Source of the DNA: Frateuria hangzhouensis | Lineage (GTDB): Bacteria; Pseudomonadota; Gammaproteobacteria; Xanthomonadales; Rhodanobacteraceae | DNA: 64,000 bases | Direction of reading: 5' to 3' | Assembly: GCF_026410505.1 (NCBI RefSeq) | Contig: NZ_JAPMIU010000001.1 | Coordinates: 366,412-430,411, forward strand | In this document: piece by piece, positions 17,357 to 26,674 of the stretch | How the letters are laid out: each line of letters opens with the position of its first letter | Position numbering within the stretch: position 1 is the stretch's first letter | Notes under the pieces: generated by a model | What the model saw: only the letters and a program-made list of their open reading frames with translations | The model's database searches: none | Told to the model about the DNA's origin: nothing | Position numbers and translations under genes: made by a program

Positions 17357-18310
17357 GTGCGCGACGCATTGCGCCGCCTGCAGCAACTGGCCGAACGGCG
17401 GCTGCCCGCGCTGACCCGTTTCCGCCGCACCGAGCCGATGCCGATCGAGCTGCACCGCCGGCGCATCTACATCGTGCCGACCGGCTTCGGCATCGGCTTC
17501 ACGATCCTGCTGTTGGTGATGCTGGTCGGCTCGTTGAACTATTCCAACAACGCCGCGCTGCTGCTGACCTGCATGCTCGGCGCGGCCGGCGCGGCCAGCA
17601 TGCTGGTGGCCTTCCGCGCGCTCGACGGGCTCGCCCTGGCCAGCGTGCGCGCCGGCCAGGCGATCGCCGGCGAGGCGCTGGCGCTGACCCTGGAATTCGA
17701 ATCGACCCGCCCCCGCAGCGCGATCCGTGTCGATCTGGGCAACGCCTGCCAGCCATTCGCCATCGATGCCAGCGGCCGGGCCGACGTCACCCTGCCGCTG
17801 GCCACCGCCCAGCGCGGCTGGCAGCCATTGCCGCGCCTGCGCGTCTGGACGACCTGGCCACTGGGGCTGTTCCGCGCGTGGAGCTGGGTGCATCCGGCGC
17901 AATCCGCGCTGGTCTGGCCGCGTCCGGAAAACAGCGGGCCACCACCGCGCCTGCCCGCCGACGAAGGCCTGCGCCCGCGCCTGCACCGAGGCGAGGACCT
18001 GGCCGCGTTGCGCGACTACCGCAGCGGCGATCCGCGCAAGCACATCGCCTGGAAGGCCAGCGCGCGACTGGGCCAATTGCTCAGCAAGGATTTCGAACAA
18101 CCCGAATCCCGCCCCGAATGGCGCCTCGACTGGCGCGAGCTGGAAGGCATGGACAACGAGGCGCGCATCGCCCGCCTGGCCCGCTGGCTGGGCGAGGCCC
18201 ATGCCCAGGGCCGCCGCCACAGCCTGTGGCTGCCGGGCCAACCGATCGAGGTCGGCAGCGGTCCGGGCCATTACGCGCGCTGCATGAGCGCACTGGCGTC
18301 GCTGCCATGA
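17357..18310 (+). CDS. DUF58 domain-containing membrane protein
   Basis: A 317-residue protein with a GTG start 2 bases after moxR. Two adjacent transmembrane helices (GFGIGFTILLLVMLVGSL and AALLLTCMLGAAGAASMLV) precede a cytoplasmic region with the DUF58 signature EDLAALRDYRSGDPRKHIAWK at about residues 215-235. DUF58 proteins accompany MoxR ATPases and are probable substrates or partners in envelope assembly. The stop overlaps the next start (ATGATG). Confidence 0.93.
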   Translation: MRDALRRLQQLAERRLPALTRFRRTEPMPIELHRRRIYIVPTGFGIGFTILLLVMLVGSLNYSNNAALLLTCMLGAAGAASMLVAFRALDGLALASVRAGQAIAGEALALTLEFESTRPRSAIRVDLGNACQPFAIDASGRADVTLPLATAQRGWQPLPRLRVWTTWPLGLFRAWSWVHPAQSALVWPRPENSGPPPRLPADEGLRPRLHRGEDLAALRDYRSGDPRKHIAWKASARLGQLLSKDFEQPESRPEWRLDWRELEGMDNEARIARLARWLGEAHAQGRRHSLWLPGQPIEVGSGPGHYARCMSALASLP

Positions 18311-20292
18311 TGCGCGCCCTGCATCGCCATCATGGCGAACCCATCCTGGATTCGCGCGCGTTCGACCTGCTTTGCCTGACCATGGCCTGCGTGCTCGGCG
18401 TGCACGTGGCACACTTGCCCTGGTGGCTGGCCGGCGCACTGGCCCTGGTGCTGGCCACGCGCTGGTGGCAGCGCCGCCACCACGGCAAGCGCGCACCGCT
18501 GCTGCTGAAGCTGCCACTACTGGCGTTGCTGGCGGTGGCGGTGGTGTTCCACTACGGCACGATTTTCGGACAGGAACCGGGCTCGGCGCTGGCCGTCGGG
18601 CTGCTGGTACTCAAGCTGCTGGAAAGCGAGACGCCCCGCGACGCCAAAGTCGGCGTGAGCTTCGCCTGCTTCGGCCTGATGGCCGCGCTGCTGTTCGACC
18701 AGGGCCTGGTCGCCACTGTCGTGGTGGCCCTGGGCCTGTTGCCCGCACTGGCCACGTTACGCGCGCTGGAGCCGGCGCAGGCTCCGGCGAGCCTGCCGCA
18801 CGCGCTGGTCCCCGGCCTGGCCCTGCTCGCCGCCGCGGTGCCGCTGGCCCTGCTCGCCTTTGCGCTGGTGCCCCGGCTGAGCTCGCCCTTGTGGGGCGCG
18901 GCCAACCGTAGCGAGGCGCGCACTGGCCTGAGCGACCGGATGTCGCCGGGCAACTTCACCGAACTGCTGGTCGATGACCGCCCGGCAATGCGGGTCAGCT
19001 TCGATGGCCCGCCGCCGGCGCGTGAATTGCGCTATTTCCGCGCCTACGTGATGTGGGTGTATGACGGACGCACGTGGGAACACGTTCAGCTGCGCCGCGC
19101 CGACGGCAGGCCACGGCCGCCCGAGACACTGGAGGCCAGGGTCACCACCGGCTATCAGGTCGACCTGGAGCCGACCGACCGCGCCGTCCTGCCCGCACTC
19201 GGCGTGCCGCCACAGGCACCAGTCGATGCGAGCCTCAGCCCCGACCGCGAGGTTTTCAGCGACAAGCCCGTCCGCGAGCCACTGCATTACGAGGCGCGCG
19301 CGGCACTGCACTACCGCCTGCAGGCGCGGCTGCCCGAGGCGGCAAGGCGTTTCGCCCTGCGCCTGCCCGAGGGATTCAACCCGCGCACGCACGCGCTGGC
19401 CGCACAGTGGCGCGCGCGCTACGGCGGCAACGACCAGGCCATCATCGACGCCGCGCTGGGGTTGTTCCACGACGGCGGGTTCCGCTACACGCTGGCGCCG
19501 GCGCCGCTGGGCCGCAATGCGATGGACGACTTCCTGTTCCATACCCACGAGGGGTTCTGCGAGCACTACGCCTCGTCCTTCACGGTGCTGATGCGCGCGG
19601 CGGGTATTCCCGCGCGGGTGGTCACCGGCTACCAAGGTGGCTACTGGAACCGGCTGGGCAACTATCTGCTGGTGCGCCAGTCCGACGCGCACGCCTGGAG
19701 CGAGGTGTGGCTGCAAGGACGTGGCTGGGTACGCATCGACCCGACCGCCGCGGTTCGACCTGAACGCGTCAGCCTGGGCGCCGAGGCCGCCGCCGGCGAC
19801 CAGCTCGGTTGGACGCAAAGCGGCTGGCTGGGCGCACTGCGCAACCGCTGGGACGTGGTCAACCACTGGTGGGCCCAAGGCGTTATCGGGTTCGATGCAC
19901 TGCGCCAGCGTGGCCTGTTGACCCCGTTCGGCATCCGCGACACCGGCACGGCGATGCTGGGCATGCTGTTGGCCATCGGCACGGCCCTGTTCGTGGCCAT
20001 CGGCGTGGGCTGGGCGTTGTGGCGGCGTGAACGGCCCGAGCCGCTGCGCCAGGCGCTGCGGCGACTGGAGGTCAGGCTCGCCCGCGCCGGCATCACGCGC
20101 CGTCGCGGCGAGGGGCCGCAGCATTACCTGAGCCGCGCGGCAAGGGCGTTGCCCGCGCAGCGCGGCCAACTGGAGCGATTGATGAACCGCTACCTCGATC
20201 TGCGCTATGCACGCGACGAACCCGTGCCTGAACTGCTGCGGGATTTCCAGCGGGCGGTACGGGAATTCCGGCCGCGCCGCGTGGTCAAATGA
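18307..20292 (+). CDS. TgpA-like membrane transglutaminase (DUF3488/DUF4129)
   Basis: A 661-residue protein with about five N-terminal transmembrane helices (DUF3488), a periplasmic transglutaminase-like domain, another helix near residue 560 and a cytoplasmic DUF4129-like tail. The catalytic triad is intact: Cys418 in EGFCEHYASSF, His462 in SDAHAWSEVW and Asp478 in RIDPTAA. The Pseudomonas aeruginosa homologue TgpA is periplasmic and associated with viability. The ATG overlaps the DUF58 stop, so translation is coupled. MoxR, DUF58 and TgpA probably act as one envelope module. Confidence 0.94.
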   Translation: MMRALHRHHGEPILDSRAFDLLCLTMACVLGVHVAHLPWWLAGALALVLATRWWQRRHHGKRAPLLLKLPLLALLAVAVVFHYGTIFGQEPGSALAVGLLVLKLLESETPRDAKVGVSFACFGLMAALLFDQGLVATVVVALGLLPALATLRALEPAQAPASLPHALVPGLALLAAAVPLALLAFALVPRLSSPLWGAANRSEARTGLSDRMSPGNFTELLVDDRPAMRVSFDGPPPARELRYFRAYVMWVYDGRTWEHVQLRRADGRPRPPETLEARVTTGYQVDLEPTDRAVLPALGVPPQAPVDASLSPDREVFSDKPVREPLHYEARAALHYRLQARLPEAARRFALRLPEGFNPRTHALAAQWRARYGGNDQAIIDAALGLFHDGGFRYTLAPAPLGRNAMDDFLFHTHEGFCEHYASSFTVLMRAAGIPARVVTGYQGGYWNRLGNYLLVRQSDAHAWSEVWLQGRGWVRIDPTAAVRPERVSLGAEAAAGDQLGWTQSGWLGALRNRWDVVNHWWAQGVIGFDALRQRGLLTPFGIRDTGTAMLGMLLAIGTALFVAIGVGWALWRRERPEPLRQALRRLEVRLARAGITRRRGEGPQHYLSRAARALPAQRGQLERLMNRYLDLRYARDEPVPELLRDFQRAVREFRPRRVVK

Positions 20293-20338
20293 CTATCCAT
20301 GCGATCGCCCGGCGATCGCAGTCCCAGGGAGAACCACC

Positions 20339-20935
20339 ATGTCCTTTCCGTACCGACCGCTGGTCCTGGCCACCGCCTTCGGCCTGCTGACCGCCTGCGC
20401 GACGATGCCCCAGCCGCTGCAGGGCACCTACTCCAACGTGAGCACGGCGGGCGCCCAGCAGGGCGGCGCCGGGGGCGCGAAGGTGCGCTGGGGCGGCGAG
20501 ATCATCAAGACCGAGCCGGGCCCGCAACAGACCTGTTTCTATTTGCTGTCGCGCCCGCTGGACAAGCAGGCACGGCCGGAGTCCGGCACCAGCGGCGCCA
20601 CCGACGGTCGCTTCGTCGCCTGCCACGAGGGTTTCTACGATCCGGAAGTGTTCACCCGCGGCCGCGAGCTCACTGTTACCGGCACCCTACATGGCACCGT
20701 GACCAAAAAGGTGGGTGACTACGACTACGCCTACCCGCGCGTGGAGGCCGACGTGGTCTACCTGTGGCCGAAGCGCCCGGTGACCGTGCGCTACCCGCCG
20801 GGTTACTACGATCCGTTCTGGGGTCCGGGCTTCGGGCCGTACTGGGGCCCGTGGGGCGACCCGTTCTGGAATCGCCCGCGCGTGATCGTGGTGCGCCCGG
20901 CACCCGCGCCAGCGCCCAGGCCTGGCCACAAGTAG
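20339..20935 (+). CDS. Slp family outer-membrane lipoprotein
   Basis: A 198-residue lipoprotein. The signal peptide MSFPYRPLVLATAFGLLTAC ends with lipobox LTAC, giving an acylated Cys at residue 20. The Slp core (VRWGGEIIKTEPGPQQTCFYLLSRPL, here described as the family's first strand, and later VTGTLHGTVTKKVGDYDYAYPRVEA) resembles starvation-inducible Slp of E. coli. The C-terminus is rich in Pro, Gly, Trp and Tyr (YDPFWGPGFGPYWGPWGDP), a disordered, repeat-like tail. AGGGAG precedes the ATG, and a strong terminator follows 15 bases after the stop. Confidence 0.9.
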   Translation: MSFPYRPLVLATAFGLLTACATMPQPLQGTYSNVSTAGAQQGGAGGAKVRWGGEIIKTEPGPQQTCFYLLSRPLDKQARPESGTSGATDGRFVACHEGFYDPEVFTRGRELTVTGTLHGTVTKKVGDYDYAYPRVEADVVYLWPKRPVTVRYPPGYYDPFWGPGFGPYWGPWGDPFWNRPRVIVVRPAPAPAPRPGHK

Positions 20936-20950
20936 GCTGCCTCCGATCGC

Positions 20951-20980
20951 AAAAAACGCCGGCCTCGCGCCGGCGTTTTT
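20951..20980 (+). terminator. Rho-independent terminator after the Slp gene
   Basis: AAAAACGCCGGC and GCCGGCGTTTTT form a 12-bp inverted repeat with a 5-base loop. It has A- and T-runs on both sides, so it can act on either strand. It ends the moxR-slp transcription unit. Confidence 0.9.
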
Positions 20981-21033
20981 CGTTGGATCCTACTGTCGGG
21001 AACCTCGAATAGCTCTTTTCGCGCGACGCTTTT

Positions 21034-21107
21034 GCAGGAACCCACTTGTGGGCGATGGTCTTACGTCTGATTGCACGCCAAAAGCATCGCCACAAGTGGG
21101 CTCCTGC
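21034..21107. repeat. REPIN, CCCACTTGTGGGCGATG family
   Basis: Inverted pair with arms GCAGGAACCCACTTGTGG... and the complementary ...CACAAGTGGGCTCCTGC, flanking about 27 bases. It is related to the copies at 32118-32189 and 45886-45957, but starts GCAG instead of GTAG. It lies between slp and the HIT-protein gene. Confidence 0.8.
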
Positions 21108-21192
21108 AGTGGGCGTCGGAAGCTTTCGGGGTTTTCCGAGGTTCCCTATCGAAGCGCACCAGCGCACCACCGGATGCAGCCCGGCAGTGCGT

Positions 21193-21537
21193 TCAGCCGG
21201 GCGGCCAGTTCATGCGGCGCCCGGCCAGCAAATGCACGTGCAGGTGGTAAACCGTCTGCCCGCCGTGCTCGTTGCAGTTGATCACGGTGCGATAGCCCTG
21301 CTCGGCCAGCCCTTCCTGCTTGGCGTAGTCGGCTGCGGCGATCAACACTTTTCCCAGCAGCCCGGCATCGGCCGGCTGCGCGTCGTTCAAGGTCGGCAAC
21401 GGCTTCTTCGGGATAAACAGCACGTGCACCGGCGCCTGCGGGTTCAGGTCCCGGAAACCGAGAACCTCGTCGTTTTCGAAGACGATATCGGCGGGGATTT
21501 CCCGCCGGATGATCTTGCCGAAGATCGTGTCGCCCAT
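21193..21537 (-). CDS. hinT: histidine triad (HIT/HinT) nucleotide-binding protein
   Basis: A 114-residue purine nucleoside phosphoramidase-type protein. The N-terminus TIFGKIIRREIPADIVFEN and the histidine triad in VYHLHVHLLAGRRM are diagnostic of the HinT branch. It is cytoplasmic and hydrolyses AMP-lysine or AMP-NH2-like substrates. It ends a minus-strand group that starts with dnaX. The gap of 24 bases to the acetyltransferase upstream suggests co-transcription. Confidence 0.95.
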   Translation of the reverse strand: MGDTIFGKIIRREIPADIVFENDEVLGFRDLNPQAPVHVLFIPKKPLPTLNDAQPADAGLLGKVLIAAADYAKQEGLAEQGYRTVINCNEHGGQTVYHLHVHLLAGRRMNWPPG

Positions 21538-21561
21538 GCCTGACTCCTTCGTGCGGTGCGA

Positions 21562-21993
21562 TTACAGCCGCAGCAGCATACCCTGCGAATGCGGAGCGCT
21601 CAGCCGGAACCCGAACTGCTCGTACAGCCGGCAGGCCTCGCCGTCGGCGAGCAGGGTAACGACCACGTCGCGGGGTGCGCACTCGCGCGCGTGCTCCATC
21701 AGCGCCGCCACGATTCGACTGCCGAGCCCGCGCCGCTGCCAGTCCGGGCGTACGGCGATGTCGGCTAGCTGCAGGAACAACGCCCCGTCGCCGACCAGCC
21801 GTCCCATGCCCACCAGTTCCTCGCCGTCGCGCAGGCAGACCGCACACCAGCTGGCCGGAAGCCCGACGCGGGCGGCCGCCTCGTCCATGCGGCTGAGGCC
21901 GGCAGCCTGGCGCAGTGCGCAGTACTCGGCCGGCGCGGGCGCCTCGAACACGAGGCGCGGCGCGGCCGCATTTCGTCCAGTGGCGGGCGTCAT
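21562..21993 (-). CDS. GNAT family N-acetyltransferase
   Basis: A 143-residue acetyltransferase. The acetyl-CoA-binding motif A is [20 protein letters not shown] (about residues 75-95) and the C-terminal YEQFGFRLS is motif B. The substrate is unknown. The start overlaps the recR stop by 4 bases (ATGA), so it is co-translated with recR. This placement is not part of the usual recR neighbourhood. Confidence 0.88.
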   Translation of the reverse strand: MTPATGRNAAAPRLVFEAPAPAEYCALRQAAGLSRMDEAAARVGLPASWCAVCLRDGEELVGMGRLVGDGALFLQLADIAVRPDWQRRGLGSRIVAALMEHARECAPRDVVVTLLADGEACRLYEQFGFRLSAPHSQGMLLRL

Positions 21994-22589
21994 TCGAGCA
22001 CTTGGCGGCTACCGAAGGCGTGCGCCAGCGTGCCGCGGTCGACGTACTCGAGCTCGCCCCCCAGCGGCACGCCGTGTGCCAGCCGGGTCGGCTTCACGCC
22101 GCCGGCGTTGGCCAGCTGCGCCAGGTAGTGCGCGGTGGCCTCGCCTTCGACGGTCGGATTGGTGGCGATGATCATTTCCTCGATCTCGCCCTCGCCCAGC
22201 CGCGCGCTCAGCTGTGCCAGGCCAAGCTCTTCCGGGCCGAGTCCGTCCAGTGGCGACAGCCGGCCGAGCAAAACGAAGTACTGCCCGCGATAGCCGGTGG
22301 CTTGTTCGATGGCGGCCAGATCGGTCGGCGACTCCACCACGCACAGGACGTTGCGGTCGCGACTGCCGCTCGCGCACAGCGCGCAGACCGGATCCTCGCT
22401 GAAATTCCGGCAGCGCGTGCAGTTGCCGATGCGCTCCATCGCCTCGCGCAGCGCTCCGGCCAGTTTCAGGCCGCGCGTACGCTCGCGCTCGAGCAGATGG
22501 AAAGCCATCCGCTGCGCACTCTTGCCGCCCACGCCGGGGAGGCAGCGCAGCGCTTCGATGAGGTCGGCGAGAAGGGGGGAACCTGTCAT
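21990..22589 (-). CDS. recR: recombination protein RecR
   Basis: A 199-residue RecFOR mediator that helps load RecA on gapped DNA. It has a helix-hairpin-helix ([20 protein letters not shown]), a four-Cys zinc finger ([16 protein letters not shown]), and a Toprim domain ([32 protein letters not shown]). ATG 22589 gives the standard RecR N-terminus; the frame extends upstream into a repeat. It follows ybaB and dnaX, the conserved order. Confidence 0.97.
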   Translation of the reverse strand: MTGSPLLADLIEALRCLPGVGGKSAQRMAFHLLERERTRGLKLAGALREAMERIGNCTRCRNFSEDPVCALCASGSRDRNVLCVVESPTDLAAIEQATGYRGQYFVLLGRLSPLDGLGPEELGLAQLSARLGEGEIEEMIIATNPTVEGEATAHYLAQLANAGGVKPTRLAHGVPLGGELEYVDRGTLAHAFGSRQVLE

Positions 22590-22593
22590 GATC

Positions 22594-22665
22594 TCGGGAT
22601 TCGCGAAGCGGGATTCGGGATTCAAAAAGCCGGGGGCTGCTTGCCAATCCCGAACCCCGAATGCC
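22594..22665. repeat. GGGATTC-type direct and inverted repeats
   Basis: The ybaB-recR gap contains TCGGGATTCGCGAAGCGGG, further GGGATTC units, and downstream AATCCCGAACCCCGAAT, which can pair with them. Such GGGATTCGGGATTC strings are common between genes in Xanthomonadales. They may form a hairpin ahead of recR. Confidence 0.6.
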
Positions 22666-22668
22666 GGC

Positions 22669-22992
22669 TCAGAACGGCATCTTGAAACCGGGCGGCAGAT
22701 TCATGCCGGAGGTCACGCCGCCGAGCTTGCCGCGACTGGCCTCGGCCACCTTGTTGACCGCGTCGTTGACGGCGGCGGCGACCAGGTCCTCGGCCATCTC
22801 CGGATCGTCGGCGAACAGCTTGCGGTCGATCTGCACGCGGCGCACCTCGTGCGCGCCGGTCATCAGCACCGTGACCAGGCCGCCGCCGGCGCTGCCGGTG
22901 ACTTCCATCTTCGCGATTTCCTCCTGCGCACGCTTCATGTCTTCCTGCATGCGCTGGGCCTGCTGCATCAACTGACCGATCTGGCCTCTCAT
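22669..22992 (-). CDS. ybaB: YbaB/EbfC family nucleoid-associated protein
   Basis: A 107-residue DNA-binding protein that forms a tweezer-like dimer. [20 protein letters not shown] is the helical N-terminus and [20 protein letters not shown] the sheet. The C-terminus is glycine and proline rich ([17 protein letters not shown]). It is encoded 13 bases after dnaX, the near-universal dnaX-ybaB-recR arrangement. Confidence 0.96.
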   Translation of the reverse strand: MRGQIGQLMQQAQRMQEDMKRAQEEIAKMEVTGSAGGGLVTVLMTGAHEVRRVQIDRKLFADDPEMAEDLVAAAVNDAVNKVAEASRGKLGGVTSGMNLPPGFKMPF

Positions 22993-23005
22993 GGCGTAAC
23001 TCCGC

Positions 23006-24652
23006 TCATTGTTCGATGGGTTTGATGGACTGTGGCACCACGCGGGCACCGAACTCGCGCTTGAGCGACTGCACCAGCGGATCCTCTTCGATCGCCTGCT
23101 CGGCGGCGCTCTGGGCGCTCTGCCGGGCGGACGCGGCGCGGGCGGCCGGGGTTTCGGCAGCGCCATCGCTGTCGACCACGAAGCGCAACTTGATGCGCTC
23201 GCCCAGAACATCGCCGATACGGTCGGCCATCTGGCCTGCCATCGGCTCGACGGCCAGGTGCATGTGCGCCGGTTGCAGCGCCAGCACCAGCGTGTTGCCG
23301 TCGCGCTCGCGCAATGCGGCGTTCTGTGCCAGTTGGCCGAGGGGACCGCGCAGGCCAGCCTGTTCGATCAGCGCGTCCCAGCGCGGCAGGCCGCGGGCAT
23401 CCGTGGCCAGGGGCGGACGAGCCTTGGGCGCGGCGGGTGGTGCGGGCGGTGGTGCTGCGCGGGTAGCCGGCGCCTCGCTGCGGGGCATCGCCGATGAGGG
23501 TCGCGGCGCCGGTGCCGGCGACGGGCGGCTCTCGCGCCCGGCCGACGGGGTGGATTCTCCCGCCTCACCCGGGCGGAACGCCAGCATCCGCAACAGCGCC
23601 ATCTCGAATCCGGTACGTGCATCCGGTGCCAGCGCCAGGTCGCGGCGGCCGGTCGTAGCGATCTGGTAGTAGAGCTGCACGTCTTCCGGCTGCATGCGAT
23701 CGGACAACCCAGCCAGCACTTGCTCGTCCTCCCCGTCGCCTTCGACACGGTAGCCGGGCACCAGCTGGATCAGCTGGAGATGGTGCAGCGTGGCGGCCAG
23801 GTCGTCGAGCACGCCGCCGAAGTCGGGCGAGTACGAGGCGATGCGCTCGCACTCGGCCATCAGCCGCGCGCCGTCGCCGTCGGCCAGCGCGTCGAGCACG
23901 CCCAGCACCTGGCCGCGTGCCACGCTGCCCAGCATGGCGCGCACGTCGTCGGCCTTCAGCCCGCCGCCGCCATAGGCGATTGCCTGGTCCAGCAGCGACA
24001 GGCCGTCGCGCAGCGAGCCGTCGGCACCGCGCGCGAGTTCGCCGATGGCGGCGTCCTCGTAGGCAATCTGTTCGGCGTCGAGGATGTGGCGCATCTGGCC
24101 GGAGATCTGTTCGGGCAGCAGGCGCTTGAGGTTGAACTTCAGGCAGCGCGACAGCACCGTCACCGGCAGCTTCTGCGGGTCGGTAGTGGCGAGCAGGAAC
24201 TTCACGTGCGGCGGCGGCTCCTCCAGAGTTTTCAGCAAGGCGTTGAAGGCCGGCTTGGAGAGCATGTGCACCTCGTCGACCAGGTACACCTTGAAGCGGC
24301 CCCGGGCGGGCGCGTACTGGGCGTTCTCGATCACCTCGCGCACGTCGTCCACGCCGGTGTTGCTGGCCGCGTCGATCTCGAGCAGGTCGACGAAACGGCC
24401 GGCGTCCACCGCCGTGCAGACCGCGCACTCGCCGCAGGGATCGGCCGACTCGCCGCGCTCGCAATTGAGCGACTTGGCGAAGATGCGCGCGATCGTGGTC
24501 TTGCCCACGCCGCGCGTGCCGGTGAACAGATAGGCGTGATGCATGCGCCCGGTGTCCAGCGCATTGGTGAGCGCGCGCACCACATGCTCCTGCCCGACCA
24601 GCTCGACGAACTTGCGCGGGCGCCACTTGCGGGCGAGAACCTGATAGGACAT
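23006..24652 (-). CDS. dnaX: DNA polymerase III subunits gamma and tau
   Basis: A 548-residue clamp-loader ATPase, start [23 protein letters not shown]. Walker A is [14 protein letters not shown], followed by the zinc module [16 protein letters not shown], Walker [11 protein letters not shown], and SRC sensor region LSRCLKFNL. After about residue 370 comes a Pro/Ala-rich linker and the tau-type C-terminal domain ([15 protein letters not shown]). I did not see a clear slippery A-run for gamma synthesis, so a shorter product is not predicted. A signal-recognition RNA gene lies 196 bases upstream. Confidence 0.97.
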   Translation of the reverse strand: MSYQVLARKWRPRKFVELVGQEHVVRALTNALDTGRMHHAYLFTGTRGVGKTTIARIFAKSLNCERGESADPCGECAVCTAVDAGRFVDLLEIDAASNTGVDDVREVIENAQYAPARGRFKVYLVDEVHMLSKPAFNALLKTLEEPPPHVKFLLATTDPQKLPVTVLSRCLKFNLKRLLPEQISGQMRHILDAEQIAYEDAAIGELARGADGSLRDGLSLLDQAIAYGGGGLKADDVRAMLGSVARGQVLGVLDALADGDGARLMAECERIASYSPDFGGVLDDLAATLHHLQLIQLVPGYRVEGDGEDEQVLAGLSDRMQPEDVQLYYQIATTGRRDLALAPDARTGFEMALLRMLAFRPGEAGESTPSAGRESRPSPAPAPRPSSAMPRSEAPATRAAPPPAPPAAPKARPPLATDARGLPRWDALIEQAGLRGPLGQLAQNAALRERDGNTLVLALQPAHMHLAVEPMAGQMADRIGDVLGERIKLRFVVDSDGAAETPAARAASARQSAQSAAEQAIEEDPLVQSLKREFGARVVPQSIKPIEQ

Positions 24653-24848
24653 GGGCTATACCTGAGGGCGAACCCCGATTGTGCCAAGGTCAGGGGCGGG
24701 TCGGCAAAGAGCGCCATCCGCATTCGGCACATTCACCCGCGGAAATGGGGAAGAGCTCGACAGGAAGATCTGATGCCTCCCCTTTCCCGGCGTGAGTGGC
24801 ATGGCGCCGAACGGTGTCGGGGCGCGCTCGCCGCTACCCCGAAATGGC

Positions 24849-24958
24849 GGCGGCCCCGCCAGCCACACCCCGGCACCCGAATCATCCACTACCGTTGCTT
24901 CCTTCCGGACCTGGCGGAGTTTGCGGACTATCGTCGCGGGGGGACCGACGGGGCCACC
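24849..24958 (-). ncRNA. ffs: 4.5S signal recognition particle RNA
   Basis: On the minus strand the conserved apical domain CAGGTCCGGAAGGAAGCA is present, with the tetraloop region and asymmetric bulge that bind Ffh. Downstream GGGTGCCGGG and GGCTGGCGGGGCC pair with the 5' part GGTGGCCCCGTCGG to give the long hairpin of about 110 nt, similar to the 114-nt E. coli RNA. The boundaries are set by the terminal pairing and may be a few bases off. It lies between tRNA-Ser and dnaX. Confidence 0.93.
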
Positions 24959-24991
24959 ATGGACGTGGGCGCGTTACGCCCTACTAGAAAC

Positions 24992-25084
24992 TGGCGGAGA
25001 GGGCGGGATTCGAACCCGCGATACGGGGATAAGCCGTATACACACTTTCCAGGCGTGCTCCTTCAACCACTCGGACACCTCTCC
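24992..25084 (-). tRNA. tRNA-Ser(GGA)
   Basis: Acceptor GGAGAGG pairs with CCTCTCC, with G73 and an encoded CCA. The anticodon loop CTGGAAA gives anticodon GGA (25050-25048), reading UCC/UCU. A long variable arm with a TACGG/CCGTA stem is typical of class II tRNA-Ser. The T-loop is GGTTCGAATCC. Length is 93 nt. Confidence 0.97.
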
Positions 25085-25169
25085 GGATCTTCCTTGCCGA
25101 CCCTGGAGGCTGGCAAAGAAGCGGAAGGATAGCGATCTCCCCGTGCCGACACAACCGGCAGGAGCAACG

Positions 25170-25928
25170 TCAGCCGGCGTCGGGCCGCGGCGGCGACGGT
25201 GAAGGCAGCATGAGGCTGCCGCCGGGTTCGGCGATGGCATAGCCGCGGCTGCGCAGCGCCTCACCATCGGCGGTGCTGCCATAGTGGTACAGCACCAGCT
25301 GCCGCCGCAGTCCTTCGTCGTATTCGCGGTCCAGGTCATCCACGCCGCTGTGCGAGGGATTGCCCACCAACCCGCAGTCGTGCAGCACGCGTTCGTCGCC
25401 GGCCGCATGCTGCGCCAGCATCTCCGGCACCGGGCGGGTATCGCCGGTGAACACGAAGCTGCCGCGCAGCGCCAGGCCGAAGGAAGTGTTCGGACGATGG
25501 TGCCGCGTGGGAAAGACGTCGAACCACCAGCCGTCGAGCCAGAAGCCGCGGCTGCATGGCACCAGCCGGAAGGCCTCCCAGAAGTTGACGCCGCCCTCGG
25601 CCAGCACGCCGGGGTAGTCGGCCACGCGCGTCTGCAACCACGGCACCAGCGCGGCGTGGGCGAACACCCGCACGCTACCGCGCAAGGCCTCGTCGAACCA
25701 CAGCCGGGTGAACAGCCGCTCCATGCCGCCGACGTGGTCCAGGTGGGTGTGGGTGATGTAGATCGCGCGCGGCAGCTCGCCGTAAGCGTCCTGATAGCGG
25801 TCCTGCGTGTCCGGGCCGCAATCGATCAGCAGCATGGGCTTGCCGTCCCGTTCGAGCACCGCGGCCGAGGAACCCAGCTCTACCGCGTGGGCGGCGCCGA
25901 CACCGAGGAAACGCAGCGACCAGTTCAT
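25170..25928 (-). CDS. MBL-fold metallo-hydrolase
   Basis: A 252-residue metallo-beta-lactamase-fold protein. The metal motif is THTHLDHVGG at about residues 60-69, with further ligands in PTRHHRP, FTGDTRP and HDCGLVGN. It resembles RNase Z-like/phosphodiesterase members rather than beta-lactamases; the substrate is unknown. The ATG overlaps the kdkA stop (ATGA), so it is translated with the Kdo kinase. The context suggests a role linked to LPS or a phosphodiester, but that is inference. The C-terminus is Ser/Pro rich. Confidence 0.9.
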   Translation of the reverse strand: MNWSLRFLGVGAAHAVELGSSAAVLERDGKPMLLIDCGPDTQDRYQDAYGELPRAIYITHTHLDHVGGMERLFTRLWFDEALRGSVRVFAHAALVPWLQTRVADYPGVLAEGGVNFWEAFRLVPCSRGFWLDGWWFDVFPTRHHRPNTSFGLALRGSFVFTGDTRPVPEMLAQHAAGDERVLHDCGLVGNPSHSGVDDLDREYDEGLRRQLVLYHYGSTADGEALRSRGYAIAEPGGSLMLPSPSPPRPDAG

Positions 25929-26653
25929 GCGCCCAGCGTCCGTTCGTAGCCGTAGACCAGCGGTCCCCAGATCGTCGCCTGGAAATCGGCTATCCGCTCG
26001 ATGGCACCGAGCTTGACCAGCGAGCGGCGCAACCGGGCGAGATTGGCCAGCCGCCAGGCTTCCGCCGGCGTGCGCAGCGCGCCGCGATCGAAGTCGATCA
26101 GATACAGCGCCCCGGCGGTGACCAGCACGTTGTGCGCGTTCAGATCGGCATGCCAGATTCCTTCGCGATGGAAGCGCGCGACCAGCGCGCCGGTCTCGCG
26201 CGCCAGGTCGGCATCCAGCCGACCCTCGGCCAGGCACTGGGCCAGCGTGTGCGCATCCTCGATGCGGCGGGTGATCAGATCGGCGGTGTAGGACAACCCA
26301 TGCCGGCGGTAGCGCGCGGCCACCGGCTGCGGTGCCGGTAGTTCGAGCCCCGCGGCATGTGCCAGCAGCCGGAACTCGGCGAAACTGCGCGTATGCGCGG
26401 CGCCGGTCCACAGGTAGTGGTCATGGTTGAACTTCGCCACCAGGCCGCCCCGATGGTAATGGCGCAGCACGCACGCGCCGGCCGGCGTGTCGATCACCGC
26501 CACCCCGCCGCGCCCGCCACTCTGCACTCGCAAGGCGTCGCGCTGCTGCCAGTAGCCGCGGTCGAACCAGCGCACATCAGCCGCAGGCGCCAGCGACGCG
26601 TCGAACAACATCGCGCCGCCCGCTTCCTCGCGGATCTGCTCCTGCATCATCAT
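25925..26653 (-). CDS. kdkA: 3-deoxy-D-manno-octulosonic acid kinase
   Basis: A 242-residue LPS-core kinase that phosphorylates Kdo on lipid A precursor, as in Haemophilus, Vibrio and xanthomonads. Kinase motifs: HADLNAHNVL with catalytic Asp170, and metal-binding DFDRG with Asp188. N-terminal KFNHDHYLWTG and RSFAEFRLLA match the family. Three consecutive ATGs (26653, 26650, 26647) are possible starts and none has a good ribosome-binding site; an internal ATG 14 codons on is another option. It is divergent from the heptosyltransferase gene with 21 bases between. Confidence 0.92.
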   Translation of the reverse strand: MMMQEQIREEAGGAMLFDASLAPAADVRWFDRGYWQQRDALRVQSGGRGGVAVIDTPAGACVLRHYHRGGLVAKFNHDHYLWTGAAHTRSFAEFRLLAHAAGLELPAPQPVAARYRRHGLSYTADLITRRIEDAHTLAQCLAEGRLDADLARETGALVARFHREGIWHADLNAHNVLVTAGALYLIDFDRGALRTPAEAWRLANLARLRRSLVKLGAIERIADFQATIWGPLVYGYERTLGA

Positions 26654-26674
26654 GGGCGGTCGAAGGAGACGTTC

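Noticed and set aside
21034..21107. CRISPR-like repeat
   Set aside because: There are only two inverted copies per site, with no regular spacers and no cas genes. The sequences fit REPINs.
23006..24652. Programmed frameshift producing DnaX gamma
   Set aside because: No A6G-type slippery sequence was found at the expected place after the ATPase domain.
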